This document shows positions 54,537 to 63,407 of a stretch of DNA of 64,000 nt, in pieces (the first letter of the stretch is position 1; each line of letters opens with the position of its first letter). A program made the position numbers and the translations under genes. Origin of the DNA: UBA10649 sp963755335 (GTDB lineage: Bacteria > Actinomycetota > Actinomycetes > S36-B12); assembly GCA_963755335.1 (NCBI GenBank), contig CAVWJW010000008.1:1-64000 (forward strand). The letters run 5' to 3'. The notes beneath the pieces were generated by a model, which saw only the letters and a program-made list of their open reading frames with translations, ran no database searches and had not been told where the DNA came from.

Positions 54537-54914
54537 TCAGGCAGTGTCGAACCGAAAGCCGCAGTAGCGGCATACCCGGGCCTGGGCGGAGATCTGCTCG
54601 GCGCAGTCGGGGCACGTCCGTCGAGGCTGCCTCCATCGGGAGATGCGCGAGAGGATCGAATGCGACTCGACTCCCCCGCCTGCGCCGTCGAGCGCGTGGG
54701 TGCAATAGGACGCGAGCTGCTCGGCGTCTCGTGACTGCCCTCCGGTGGCAACGTGGCCTATCTGCTCGGCCAGGGGGATGACCGACTGAAGGGTCAGGCT
54801 GTCGCCCTCCAGCAGTGCAGCGTCTGCCGCTCGCCAGGCCGCGCTCAGCGCTCGGCGGACGTGGCCGGCAGCCAGGTGGACCCGTGCGCTGTGGAGATCC
54901 TCGGCCGCGCTCAT
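54537..54914 (-). CDS. Zinc-ribbon protein, paralogue of the 20914 protein
   Basis: 125 residues. The ATG at 54914 overlaps the stop of the MOSC gene (ATGA). The helical N-terminus (AWRAADAALLEGDSLTLQ, DAEQLASYC) and the four-Cys ribbon CPDCAEQISAQARVCRYCGF match the protein at 20914-21294 throughout. The coupling to a MOSC gene is context only; function unknown. Confidence 0.78.
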   Translation of the reverse strand: MSAAEDLHSARVHLAAGHVRRALSAAWRAADAALLEGDSLTLQSVIPLAEQIGHVATGGQSRDAEQLASYCTHALDGAGGGVESHSILSRISRWRQPRRTCPDCAEQISAQARVCRYCGFRFDTA

Positions 54915-55609
54915 GGGAGGTAGGGGTAGGGCGCGCCGACTACCCATCCCCCGTACGTTGCCGGCTCCGCATCGAGGGCCGTGACCTGAGCCTCATCACC
55001 GACTCGGATGGTTCCTGGGCGGATCACCCAGCAGTTCAGGGCCAGTTCGCCGTCGAAGTCCCGACGGATCTCCCGCAGGACGTCGAGATCCTGCTCGCCG
55101 GTGTCGGGGTCGATCGTGGTCACGACGCAGCGGGCGCGCAGGGAGTCGATCCCGATCAGCGCGTCGCCGATCGCCAGGGCGTGACCGGGCCAGTTCGCCT
55201 CCGCACCGGCAGGGACCCCGGCGATGAGGATGTTCGGCCGAAGGCGCCGGACGTCACGCCCGAAACGGTTGACCGCCTCGTCGGTGGCCACCAGGAGGTT
55301 GAGCACGTCGAAGCGCTGCGGGCTGGCATCAGAGACCAGGGTCGCGTCGGACCCGGCGCGTCCGCGAATGAGATCGGCTGCCTCGGGAGAGTCCCACGGG
55401 CGCCCGTCGATCAGCGGCGTGCCGTCGGCGCCGGTGCTCACCGGGACGGTGAGCAGGTCGTTGCGGGTCCGACCGGTGAGCAGACCGCGGCCACCGCGCA
55501 CGTGCACGATGCGATCGCCGCTCACTCCGTCCGGCGTCAGGATCGCTGTGTCCAGTTGCTCACCGCCGCAGGACTTCACCGGATAGCGCCACAATCCCGC
55601 GACATGCAT
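54911..55609 (-). CDS. MOSC domain-containing protein
   Basis: A 232-residue protein: N-terminal MOSC beta-barrel (MHVAGLWRYPVKSCGGEQLDTA), then ALIGIDSLRARCVVTTIDPDTGEQ with the conserved Cys, and LALNCWVIRPGTIRVGD. MOSC proteins carry sulfur or molybdenum-cofactor-linked groups and include amidoxime reductase-like enzymes. I chose the ATG at 55609, where homology starts; the frame is open to 55849. Divergent from the methyltransferase gene with only 30 bp between starts. Confidence 0.86.
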   Translation of the reverse strand: MHVAGLWRYPVKSCGGEQLDTAILTPDGVSGDRIVHVRGGRGLLTGRTRNDLLTVPVSTGADGTPLIDGRPWDSPEAADLIRGRAGSDATLVSDASPQRFDVLNLLVATDEAVNRFGRDVRRLRPNILIAGVPAGAEANWPGHALAIGDALIGIDSLRARCVVTTIDPDTGEQDLDVLREIRRDFDGELALNCWVIRPGTIRVGDEAQVTALDAEPATYGGWVVGAPYPYLP

Positions 55610-55639
55610 CCGGCCATTCTCCGGCAGTAGGTTCCCGGA

Positions 55640-56641
55640 ATGGCGGATTCGGGGATTCCTCAGTTCTTCGGCGATCTCATCTCGTGGTACTCGATGGAGG
55701 CCCTCGCCGTGGGCCATGCATTGGGTCTGCGGGCGGCGCTCTTGGATGGTGCCGGGACGGTCGAGCAGGTGGCCGACCGCGCCGGGGCCGACCGGCGAAG
55801 TGCGACCACCTGGCTGTCGGCGATGGTGGCGGCCGGGTATGCCACGCATCGCGACGGCATGTTCGATGTCGCGCCCGAGCAGCGAACGTTCCTCGACGGC
55901 ACCTTCTCCGGGGTGGACACGCTGGCGCTCTTCGACTTCATCGTGGCGATGGGCGCTCGGGTGCCGAACCTGGTAGAGGTGCTCAGTTCTGGCGCGACGG
56001 CGCCGCCCGGACTGTTCGGCGGGGAGTTCGGCGACGCGGTCGGGAGGGTGAACGGGCCGCTCTACGCGGAGGCCCTTGTCGGTGACTGGCTTGCGGCCGA
56101 CGCAGCCCTGTCCGACCGCCTGCGGGCCGGTGCGACCGTCGTCGATGTCGCCTGCGGTGACGGCACCGTGGTGGGCATCATGGCACGAGCGTTTCCAGCG
56201 TCGAGGTTCATCGGCGTCGATCGCGACGAGGACGCGCTGGGGCGGGCGCGTCTGACGATTCGCGAGTCAGTGCAGTTCCAGTCAGCCCTGCCGTCGTCTT
56301 TCGATGTGGTGACGATTCTCGACTCCGTTCACCACTTCGCCGATCCTGGATCGCTCCTGAGCGCCATCCGCGGCAGCCTGTCCGCCGGCGGGGTTCTCGT
56401 CATCGCGGAGAGCTCCTACACGGGCGACATCGACACCGACACGGCGAGCCCGTTCTCCGTCATCGGACTTACGTGCGCGCTGCTCTACTGCGACGTCGAG
56501 GGCCGCACCGAGGGAGGCCCGAGCCCGCTCGCACCGCAGGACGGCGGGCGTGGGCTACTGGCGGCCTTGGCCGCTGCGGACTTCACCGACGTGACGACAC
56601 ACGAGGGGGCCGGCGGCTACCGCGTCTACTTCGCGCGGTGA
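55640..56641 (+). CDS. SAM-dependent methyltransferase with N-terminal winged helix (O-methyltransferase-like)
   Basis: 333 residues: a dimerisation/winged-helix domain (EALAVGHALGLRAALLDGAGTVEQVADRAG split by TWLSAMVAAGYATHRDGM), then VVDVACGDGTVVGIMARAFP as SAM motif I and IGVDRDEDALGRARL. This is the layout of small-molecule O-methyltransferases and related enzymes. The start has only a weak ribosome site. Substrate unknown. Confidence 0.8.
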   Translation: MADSGIPQFFGDLISWYSMEALAVGHALGLRAALLDGAGTVEQVADRAGADRRSATTWLSAMVAAGYATHRDGMFDVAPEQRTFLDGTFSGVDTLALFDFIVAMGARVPNLVEVLSSGATAPPGLFGGEFGDAVGRVNGPLYAEALVGDWLAADAALSDRLRAGATVVDVACGDGTVVGIMARAFPASRFIGVDRDEDALGRARLTIRESVQFQSALPSSFDVVTILDSVHHFADPGSLLSAIRGSLSAGGVLVIAESSYTGDIDTDTASPFSVIGLTCALLYCDVEGRTEGGPSPLAPQDGGRGLLAALAAADFTDVTTHEGAGGYRVYFAR

Positions 56642-56671
56642 ACGGCGCACGATCGGCGTCAGGGCGGCTCC

Positions 56672-58141
56672 TCACAGGCCCGTCTGCGCGGTGAGCCGTC
56701 CGGATTTCACCGCATCGACGAGCGCCTGGTAGTCGCGCTCGTTCTGGTCGGCGTACGACGTGGAGAAGTCGGCGATGGCCTTGTCGAACGCGTCGGACTT
56801 GCCGAGATATCCGGCGATGGCGATGCGGTCGCCCGAGCGAGCGTGGGCGCGAGACAGCGTCGCCCCGCAGATGCGCGCATACATCGACATCGTTGAGGCC
56901 TCCATGACGTCGATGTCGGCGGAACCCTTCCAGTCGCGCAATTGGCGGATGTAGAAGTCGCGAGTCAATCCGTCCAGGCCGTTCACGCGCTGCCAGCCGA
57001 GGAAGATGTCACTGGCGGCCTGCATGAGCCGCTGACCGGCAACAACGCGCTGGCCGGCATTGGCGTACGTTGACTTGCCGGCGAATCGCTCGAGGACGGA
57101 CTCCTGCGCCTCCTTCGCTTGCAGGAACAGGGGATCCTGCTCGTCGCGACCCGACATCAGGAGGATCCAGGCGCGCGTTCCCACGCTGCCGACGCCGACG
57201 ACCTTGCGAGCCACGTCGACGAGCTCGAAGTCCTCCAGCAGGTGCCGACGATCCGTCGCGAGGGTCTTGCGATAGGAGCGGATGAGCTGACGCAGGCCGT
57301 GCTCGACCTCGTCCCGCTCTGAGCCGGGGGGAATGAGGTCAGCTATGGGCGTGATGAGGGGTGGGTCAGCGATGATCCGGCGCTGTCCGTCGACGACGTG
57401 GGTGAGCTTGGTGAACGCCTGCAGGCTGTCCCGGGTGCGAGCCTTGTCGGCGGCCAACTGCGCCCGCTTGGTGACCTTGCTCGTGGCAACCTTCGACAGT
57501 TCCTCGAACATCTCGGACACGCCGATGTGCGCGTACCAGACGTCCAGGTTGCGCGCGTCAGCTGCGTTGGTCATGCGGGTTCGGTACTCGTCCACGCATG
57601 CCAGGACGATGCCGCGCCGCTGTTCGGGGCTGAATCCGCGATCGCGGCCTGCCACCTCGAAGGATGCCGTCAGCCTCTTGAGGTCCCACTCCCACGGTCC
57701 GGGCAGGGTCTCGTCGAAGTCGTTGATGTCGAAGAGCATCTGCCGCTCCGGAGATGCGAACACCCCGAAGTTCGAGAGGTGCGCGTCGCCGCACAGCTGG
57801 GCATTCAGGCCCGACCGCGGTGTGGCGGCGAGGTCGGCGGCCATGATCAGCGCGGCGCCGCGGTAGAAGGTGAACGGCGACACGAGCATCCGCCCGTACC
57901 GAATCGGCACCAGTTCCGGCACCCGCGTGGCCGCCTGCTCCTCGAGGAGCGAGATCGGATCGGCGCGGTTCTCGGCCGGCGCCCATCTGCCATGGCTGCT
58001 GCGGGGCACTTCATTGCGGGCGGCCTTGCCGCGAGCGGTGCGCTCCAGCGGCGTCAGGTGGGCGACCTTCCGGACCGGCGTGCGGTCGGCCGGGCCGGGT
58101 CGCACTTCAGCGTTGGTACCTGGCTGCTCCTGCTCCTCCAC
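56672..58141 (-). CDS. DUF2252 family protein
   Basis: A 489-residue protein of the kinase-like DUF2252 family: SPFTFYRGAALIMAADLA, LCGDAHLSNFGVFASPE with the Asp/Asn pair, and FDINDFDETLPGPWEWDLKRL. These resemble the catalytic and metal-binding loops of aminoglycoside phosphotransferase-like folds. I chose the GTG at 58141 because GGGGGAG lies 5 bases before it. Function unknown. Confidence 0.85.
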   Translation of the reverse strand: MEEQEQPGTNAEVRPGPADRTPVRKVAHLTPLERTARGKAARNEVPRSSHGRWAPAENRADPISLLEEQAATRVPELVPIRYGRMLVSPFTFYRGAALIMAADLAATPRSGLNAQLCGDAHLSNFGVFASPERQMLFDINDFDETLPGPWEWDLKRLTASFEVAGRDRGFSPEQRRGIVLACVDEYRTRMTNAADARNLDVWYAHIGVSEMFEELSKVATSKVTKRAQLAADKARTRDSLQAFTKLTHVVDGQRRIIADPPLITPIADLIPPGSERDEVEHGLRQLIRSYRKTLATDRRHLLEDFELVDVARKVVGVGSVGTRAWILLMSGRDEQDPLFLQAKEAQESVLERFAGKSTYANAGQRVVAGQRLMQAASDIFLGWQRVNGLDGLTRDFYIRQLRDWKGSADIDVMEASTMSMYARICGATLSRAHARSGDRIAIAGYLGKSDAFDKAIADFSTSYADQNERDYQALVDAVKSGRLTAQTGL

Positions 58142-58323
58142 CTGAACTCCCCCAGCGATCGCCTCATGAATGATGAACGGATGCGTTAACCCTGCCACTC
58201 CGCGAACCCCCGTGAAGCGACATCGCGCCAAACCGGTGGCCCTGCCTACCCGCCAGACTCCGCGAGTGGTGGGATGGGGTTCAGCGGGCGGCTGTCGGCC
58301 GCCCCCAACAGAGAGCCGAATCG

Positions 58324-58707
58324 ATGTTCAACGACAATGGATCATTCCTGCTGGGGCTGTTCGAGTTCTTCCTGTTCTTCGCATGGTTCATGTGCCTGTT
58401 CTGGGTGCTCGGCGACATCTTCCGCAGCAAGGACCTCGGTGGCGGTGGCAAGACCCTCTGGATCATCTTCGTGATCATCATTCCGTGGCTGGGCATCCTC
58501 GTGTACGTCATTGCCCGCGGCAAGGGCATGCAGGAGCGCCAGCTCGAGCAGGCCAAGGAACTGCAGGCCGCTCAGGCGTCCTACATCCAGTCCGTTGCGG
58601 GCAGCACCTCGGCGACCGACCAGATAGCCTCGGCGAAGGCTCTGCTCGACCAGGGCACGATCACCCAGGCGGAGTTCGACCAGATCAAGACCAAGGCCCT
58701 GGCCTGA
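58324..58707 (+). CDS. PLDc_N/SHOCT domain membrane protein
   Basis: 127 residues with two helices (about 8-28 and 45-63: WIIFVIIIPWLGILVYVIA). A short charged region then leads to a C-terminal SHOCT motif (ASAKALLDQGTITQAEFDQIKTKAL). SHOCT tails often promote oligomerisation. It precedes the sulfatase gene by 36 bp on the same strand. Confidence 0.83.
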   Translation: MFNDNGSFLLGLFEFFLFFAWFMCLFWVLGDIFRSKDLGGGGKTLWIIFVIIIPWLGILVYVIARGKGMQERQLEQAKELQAAQASYIQSVAGSTSATDQIASAKALLDQGTITQAEFDQIKTKALA

Positions 58708-58743
58708 TGTCAGCCGTCGCACCACGATCCTGAGGGAGACCCA

Positions 58744-61099
58744 GTGGGTTCGGAGTTTGCAGGGAAGATCGAACTCGACGTCCGTGACTCCGAGCCCGAC
58801 TGGGCGCCCTACCTGGCACCCAAGGCACCCGATGGTTCGCCGAACGTCCTGATGATCGCCTGGGACGACGTGGGCTACGGCGCCATGGACGTCTTCGGCG
58901 GGCCTATCAAGACACCGACGATGCAGCGGATCGCCGACAGGGGCGTGCGTTTCGGGAACTTCCACACGACTGCCCTCTGTTCGCCGACCAGGTCGTCGCT
59001 GCTGACCGGGCGCAATGCCACGACGAACGGCATGGCGACCATCGCAGAGTTCGCGTCCGGCTTCCCCGGGATCTCGACGCGCATCCCGTTCGAGAGCGGG
59101 TTCATCTCCGAGGTGCTGGCGCAGCAGGGCTACAACACCTACTGCGTCGGCAAGTGGCACCTGACGCCCGGCGAGGAGTGCAACGTCGCCGCGTACAAGG
59201 GGCGCTGGCCGCTGGGCCGTGGCTTCGAGCGGTACTACGGCTGGCTTGGCGGGGAGACCAACTCGTACTACCCGGACCTCGTTCACGACAACCACCCGAT
59301 CGAGCCGCCCGCGCGTCCTGAGGACGGCTATCACCTGGCCGACGACCTCTCGAACCGCGCGATCCAGTTCATCCAGGACGCCAAGACGATCGATCCGGAC
59401 AAGCCGTTCTTCATGTACTTCGCCCCGCAGGCCGGTCATGCTCCCCATCTGGTGCCGCTGGAGTGGGCGGACCGCTACAAGGGCGTGTTCGACGCGGGGT
59501 ACGAGGCCATGCGCCCGGAGATCCTGGCCCGGCAGGTCGAGCTCGGCCTGCTTCCCGAGGGCACGGTGCTGTCCGAGATCAACCCGCATGGCGAGCCGGC
59601 GCGAACCGGCCCGAACGGGGAACCGTGGCCCATGCTCGACACCGTGCGGCCCTGGGACACCCTGACCGACGACGAGAAGCGCCTGTTCGTGCGGATGGCC
59701 GAGGTCTTCGCCGGCTACATCTCCTACTACGACGACCGGCTCGGCCGCATCATCGACTTCCTCGAGCACTCCGGGCAGCTGGACAACACGCTGATCGTCG
59801 TGGTCTCCGACAACGGGTCCAGCGGCGAGGGCGGCCCCAATGGAACGTTCAACGAGTGGCGGTTCTTCAACGGTCTGGCGGACTCCGCGGAGCTGGTGCT
59901 CGAGCACATCGACGAGTTGGGTACGCCGGCCTCGAACAACCACTACAACACCGGGTGGGCGTGGGCCCTGGACACTCCGTTCCCGTACTGGAAGCGCTGG
60001 GCCGGATACGAGGGCGGCACCGCCGACATGTGCCTGATCTCGTGGCCGGCGAGCATCGCGGCCAGCGGCGAGGTGCGTCACCAGTACATCCACGCAGTCG
60101 ATGTCGTGCCGACCATCTACGACCTGCTCGGGCGTGACCCCGCCGTCGGTGATCAACGGCTATGAGCAGCTGCCGATCGAGGGGGAGAGCTTCGCCGCCG
60201 CGCTGACGGACCCGCAGGCGCCGGCCAAGTCGACGCAGTTCTTCACGATGCTCGGGCAGCGGGCGATCTACCACGAGGGCTGGCTCGCCTGCACCATCCA
60301 TCCGCCGCTGTCGAGCTGGGGCCACTTCGAGCAGGACGAGTGGGAGTTGTATCACCTCGAGGTGGACCGCTCCCAGTCGACGAACCTCGCCGAGCAGGAG
60401 CCTGAGCGACTCGAGGCGATGAAGGCGCTGTGGTTCGACTGCGCCGACAAGTACAACGGGCTGCCGCTCGATGACCGCTCCGCCCTCGAGCAGGTGCTCG
60501 CCGAGCGCCCGCACCCCGGCGGGCCACGAAGCAGGTACACGTTCTACCCCGACTGCGCCGACGTGCCCGAGTCGGCTGGTCCGCTGATCCCCGGACGGTC
60601 GTACACGATCGCCGCAGGAGCGGCCTTCGACGAGGCCGACGCGCAAGGTGTCCTGTGGGCAGCGGGCGGCGTCGCCGGCGGGCACAGCCTGTACGTGAAG
60701 GACCGTCGCCTGCGCTACACGTTCAACTGGGTGGGCACCTTCCTGCAGGACGTCGTCGCCGACCGTGACATCACCCCCGGTGAGCACCTGTGCGTGGCGG
60801 AGTTCATCGCCACCGGCAAGAGCAGCGATCCGCACATGCCCGGAGCGACCGGAACGCTCACGCTGTACGTCGACGGCGATGCCGTCGGCGCGGGCGAGAT
60901 CACCACGCAGCCGGGCTACTTCTGCCTCACCGGTGACGGGATCGCGGTGGGCCGCGACAGCGGGTCAGCCGTCACCCCCGCGTACCAGGCGCCGTTTCCC
61001 TTCACGGGCGGGATGATCGACAAGGTCGTCGTCGATCTCTCGGGCGAGCGATACGTGGACCATGAGGCTCAGGTGCGTGGCTGGTTCCTGCTTGACTGA
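58744..61099 (+). pseudogene. Cys-type arylsulfatase, one frameshift
   Basis: Hydrolyses a sulfate ester once its active Cys is converted to formylglycine. The GTG at 58744 follows GAGGGAG. N-terminal metal ligands are in NVLMIAWDDVGYGAMDVFGG, and the formylglycine motif is ALCSPTRSSLLTGRN with Cys79. The first frame ends at 60165; a second carries on VINGYEQLPIEGESFAAAL to 61099, with a beta-rich C-terminal domain. One extra G near 60130-60132 explains it. Reconstructed length is about 785 residues. The next gene encodes its maturase, so both parts of a working pair are present. No signal peptide is seen. Confidence 0.87.
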
Positions 61100-61103
61100 G
61101 CGC

Positions 61104-62297
61104 ATGACGATGGCCTCGCGCGCCTTCCACGTGATGTCGAAGCCGACGGGTGCGATCTGCAATCTCGACTGCGAGTACTGCTTCTTCCTGTCCAAGGAGG
61201 AGCTGTACCCGGGCAGCGGCTTCCGCATGCCCGAGGACGTGCACGAGGCGTATATCGGCCAGTTGCTGGCGGCGCAGCGCGGCGTCGATGAGGTCGTCGT
61301 CGCCTTCCAGGGCGGCGAGCCGACGCTGATGGGAATCGACTTCTTCCGTCGCACCCTCGATCTCGAGAATCGCTTCGCGGCCCCGGGTCAACGCATTCTC
61401 AACACCCTCCAGACCAACGCCACCCTGCTGGACGATGAGTGGGCGCAGTTCCTCGCCGAGAACGACTTCCTCGTCGGCGTCTCGATCGACGGTCCGCGCG
61501 AGATGCATGACGCCTTCCGCGTCGACAAGGGCGGCAAGCCCACCTTCGACCGCGTGATTGCGGGCCTCGAGGCGCTGAAGCGGCACGGAGTCGAGTGGAA
61601 CGCGCTGGTGACCATCAACGCGGCGAACGGCGACCACGGGCGCCGCGTCTACACGTTCCTTCGCGACGAGCTGGGCGCCACGTTCCTGCAGCTCATCCCG
61701 ATCGTCGAGCACGAGGAGGGTGAGCGGGCCAGTCACCGATCAGTGACGGGTCGGCAGTACGGCCAGTTCCTCGTCGACGTGTTCGAGGAATGGGGACGTC
61801 ACGACGTCGGAGACGTCTTCGTGCAGATGTTCGACACCGCCCTCGCCCACTGGATGGGGATGGACCAGGCCGGCATGTGCGTCCATGCGCGGACCTGCGG
61901 CGACGCGGTGGCCCTTGAGCACAACGGCGACCTCTACTCGTGTGATCACTACGTCGACCCCGACTACCTGCAGGGCAATATCACCCAGGGCCGCACGCTG
62001 CTGCAACTGGTCGAGTCGCCTCGGCAGCGGGCCTTCGGGCAGGCGAAGCTCGACACCCTGCCCGCCTACTGTCGGTCCTGCGACGTCCGATTCGCCTGCA
62101 ACGGCGGGTGCCCCAAGGACCGGTTCCTCACGACGCCCGACGGAGAGGGCGGCCTGCACTACCTCTGCGACGGGTACCAGCAGTTCTTCCGGCACGTCGA
62201 CGAACCCATGAAGGTGATGCGCGACCTGCTGCGCAGTGGCCGTGACGCGACCGGACTGCGCGAGTGGTACACCGCGAAGGAGCAGGGTTTCCGCTAG
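61104..62297 (+). CDS. Anaerobic sulfatase-maturating radical SAM enzyme (anSME)
   Basis: 397 residues. The radical SAM cluster motif is CNLDCEYC at about residues 19-26, followed by QGGEPTLMGIDFFRRT and the SPASM-like C-terminal clusters (CVHARTCGDAV, CRSCDVRFACNGGCPKDRF). It oxidises the Cys of sulfatases to formylglycine without oxygen. It starts 5 bases after the sulfatase stop (ATG at 61104; a second ATG follows at 61110). Physical linkage to the Cys-type sulfatase is the strongest evidence for the role. Confidence 0.9.
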   Translation: MTMASRAFHVMSKPTGAICNLDCEYCFFLSKEELYPGSGFRMPEDVHEAYIGQLLAAQRGVDEVVVAFQGGEPTLMGIDFFRRTLDLENRFAAPGQRILNTLQTNATLLDDEWAQFLAENDFLVGVSIDGPREMHDAFRVDKGGKPTFDRVIAGLEALKRHGVEWNALVTINAANGDHGRRVYTFLRDELGATFLQLIPIVEHEEGERASHRSVTGRQYGQFLVDVFEEWGRHDVGDVFVQMFDTALAHWMGMDQAGMCVHARTCGDAVALEHNGDLYSCDHYVDPDYLQGNITQGRTLLQLVESPRQRAFGQAKLDTLPAYCRSCDVRFACNGGCPKDRFLTTPDGEGGLHYLCDGYQQFFRHVDEPMKVMRDLLRSGRDATGLREWYTAKEQGFR

Positions 62298-62303
62298 CCG
62301 GGT

Positions 62304-62665
62304 TCACTCCGCCGCGCGACCCCAGACGTGGGCCCCGCCCCAGTCGATCGCTTCGACCGGATCGTTGCCCACCACCCAAGCGTCGTGGCCAGGGGGAAGC
62401 CAGTTCACGTCCCCTGCCCGGGCCTCGAACTCACTGCCGTCGGCCGTGCGCACGCCGATCCGTCCGGCGATCAGGTACTGGAATGGGGTGCCTCGCACAG
62501 GTCGGTGCCCGTCGCTGGCTTCAGATGCTCGGACCATCGCCAGCCCGGCTGCAGCGTCATGTGCAGCACCTTGCCGCCCCCGATGTCGACGACCTCGCCC
62601 CGACCGAACGGGAACTCTAGGACGTCATCCGGTTGGGCGAAGTTCTTCAGTTCGTAGCTGGGCAT
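62304..62665 (-). pseudogene. Cupin-domain protein, one frameshift
   Basis: The first frame (from 62665) reads MPSYELKNFAQPDDVLEF, then VLHMTLQPGWRWSEHLKP, the start of a small cupin barrel. The second frame continues FQYLIAGRIGVRTADGSEFEARAGDVNWLPPGHDAWVVG to 62304. One base seems missing in the run of G at 62485-62488. Joined length is about 120 residues. Convergent with the maturase gene by 7 bp. Ligand unknown. Confidence 0.72.
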
Positions 62666-62708
62666 CCCGGCACTCCTCTACTTGGTGATCGCGCCGACGC
62701 CGACGACG

Positions 62709-63365
62709 TCAGACGCCCTGTCGAAGCTTCACGGAATATTGCCGCCAGGGGCGGTCGATGAGCAGCGGGAAGAGCAGGCGAACCGGCGCGGGCAGCTGAC
62801 CCTTCATGTAGGCGCGGTCGGCTTCGTCGAGCGGCTCGAGCATCATCCCCATCGCGATCGGCAGCATGCTGCGGGGGATGGTCGCTCGCGCGTGCTCGCC
62901 CATCGCATCCCACTCCTGCTGCGTCAAGGTCGTGGCGGCGAGCGGGACGATGCGCTTCTCCTCGTCGTCCAGATGGGGCTGGAGGGTCGTGTTGACACCG
63001 TCGAGCGCCGCCGCGAGCGACTCCGCCGAATCGGGCGACGGCTGCGTTCGCCAGGTGGTGCACGCCTGGCGTGCCTGATCGAGCGAGCCCGAGACCGCCT
63101 GGTGCTGCTGGTCGATCTCGGTGATCATCGGTGCCTGATCGGGGGATCGCTCGAGGATCTTCGGATACAGCAGATCGTCCTCGCTCTCGTGGTGGTGGTG
63201 CAGCATCGTGATGCCGAAGTCGATGTGCTCGGCGAGGAACGTCACCCGTTCCGACGAGGGGGTGGGGTTGGCCCGCACCAGCTCGGCGGCCTCCGAGTAG
63301 GTATTGCGAAACGTCGCATGGACGATCGCCATGTCGCGCACTTCAATGGGTTGGGTCGCACTCAT
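62709..63365 (-). CDS. Hemerythrin HHE-domain protein
   Basis: 218 residues: HHHHESEDDLLYPKI and PHLDDEEKRIVPL are the two His-x3-Glu helix motifs of a di-iron four-helix bundle; a C-terminal ~75-residue helical region follows. Such proteins bind O2 or NO or sense redox state. The frame start ATG is at 63365. Standing alone, it gives no clear partner. Confidence 0.83.
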   Translation of the reverse strand: MSATQPIEVRDMAIVHATFRNTYSEAAELVRANPTPSSERVTFLAEHIDFGITMLHHHHESEDDLLYPKILERSPDQAPMITEIDQQHQAVSGSLDQARQACTTWRTQPSPDSAESLAAALDGVNTTLQPHLDDEEKRIVPLAATTLTQQEWDAMGEHARATIPRSMLPIAMGMMLEPLDEADRAYMKGQLPAPVRLLFPLLIDRPWRQYSVKLRQGV

Positions 63366-63407
63366 GGGGCAAATTGTCCCGAAATAATGGCAATTCTCAA
63401 GGGGTGA

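Noticed and set aside
58342..60156. A 604-residue minus-strand open frame opposite SHOCT and sulfatase genes
   Set aside because: Antisense to conserved motifs; long antisense frames are expected at this GC content.
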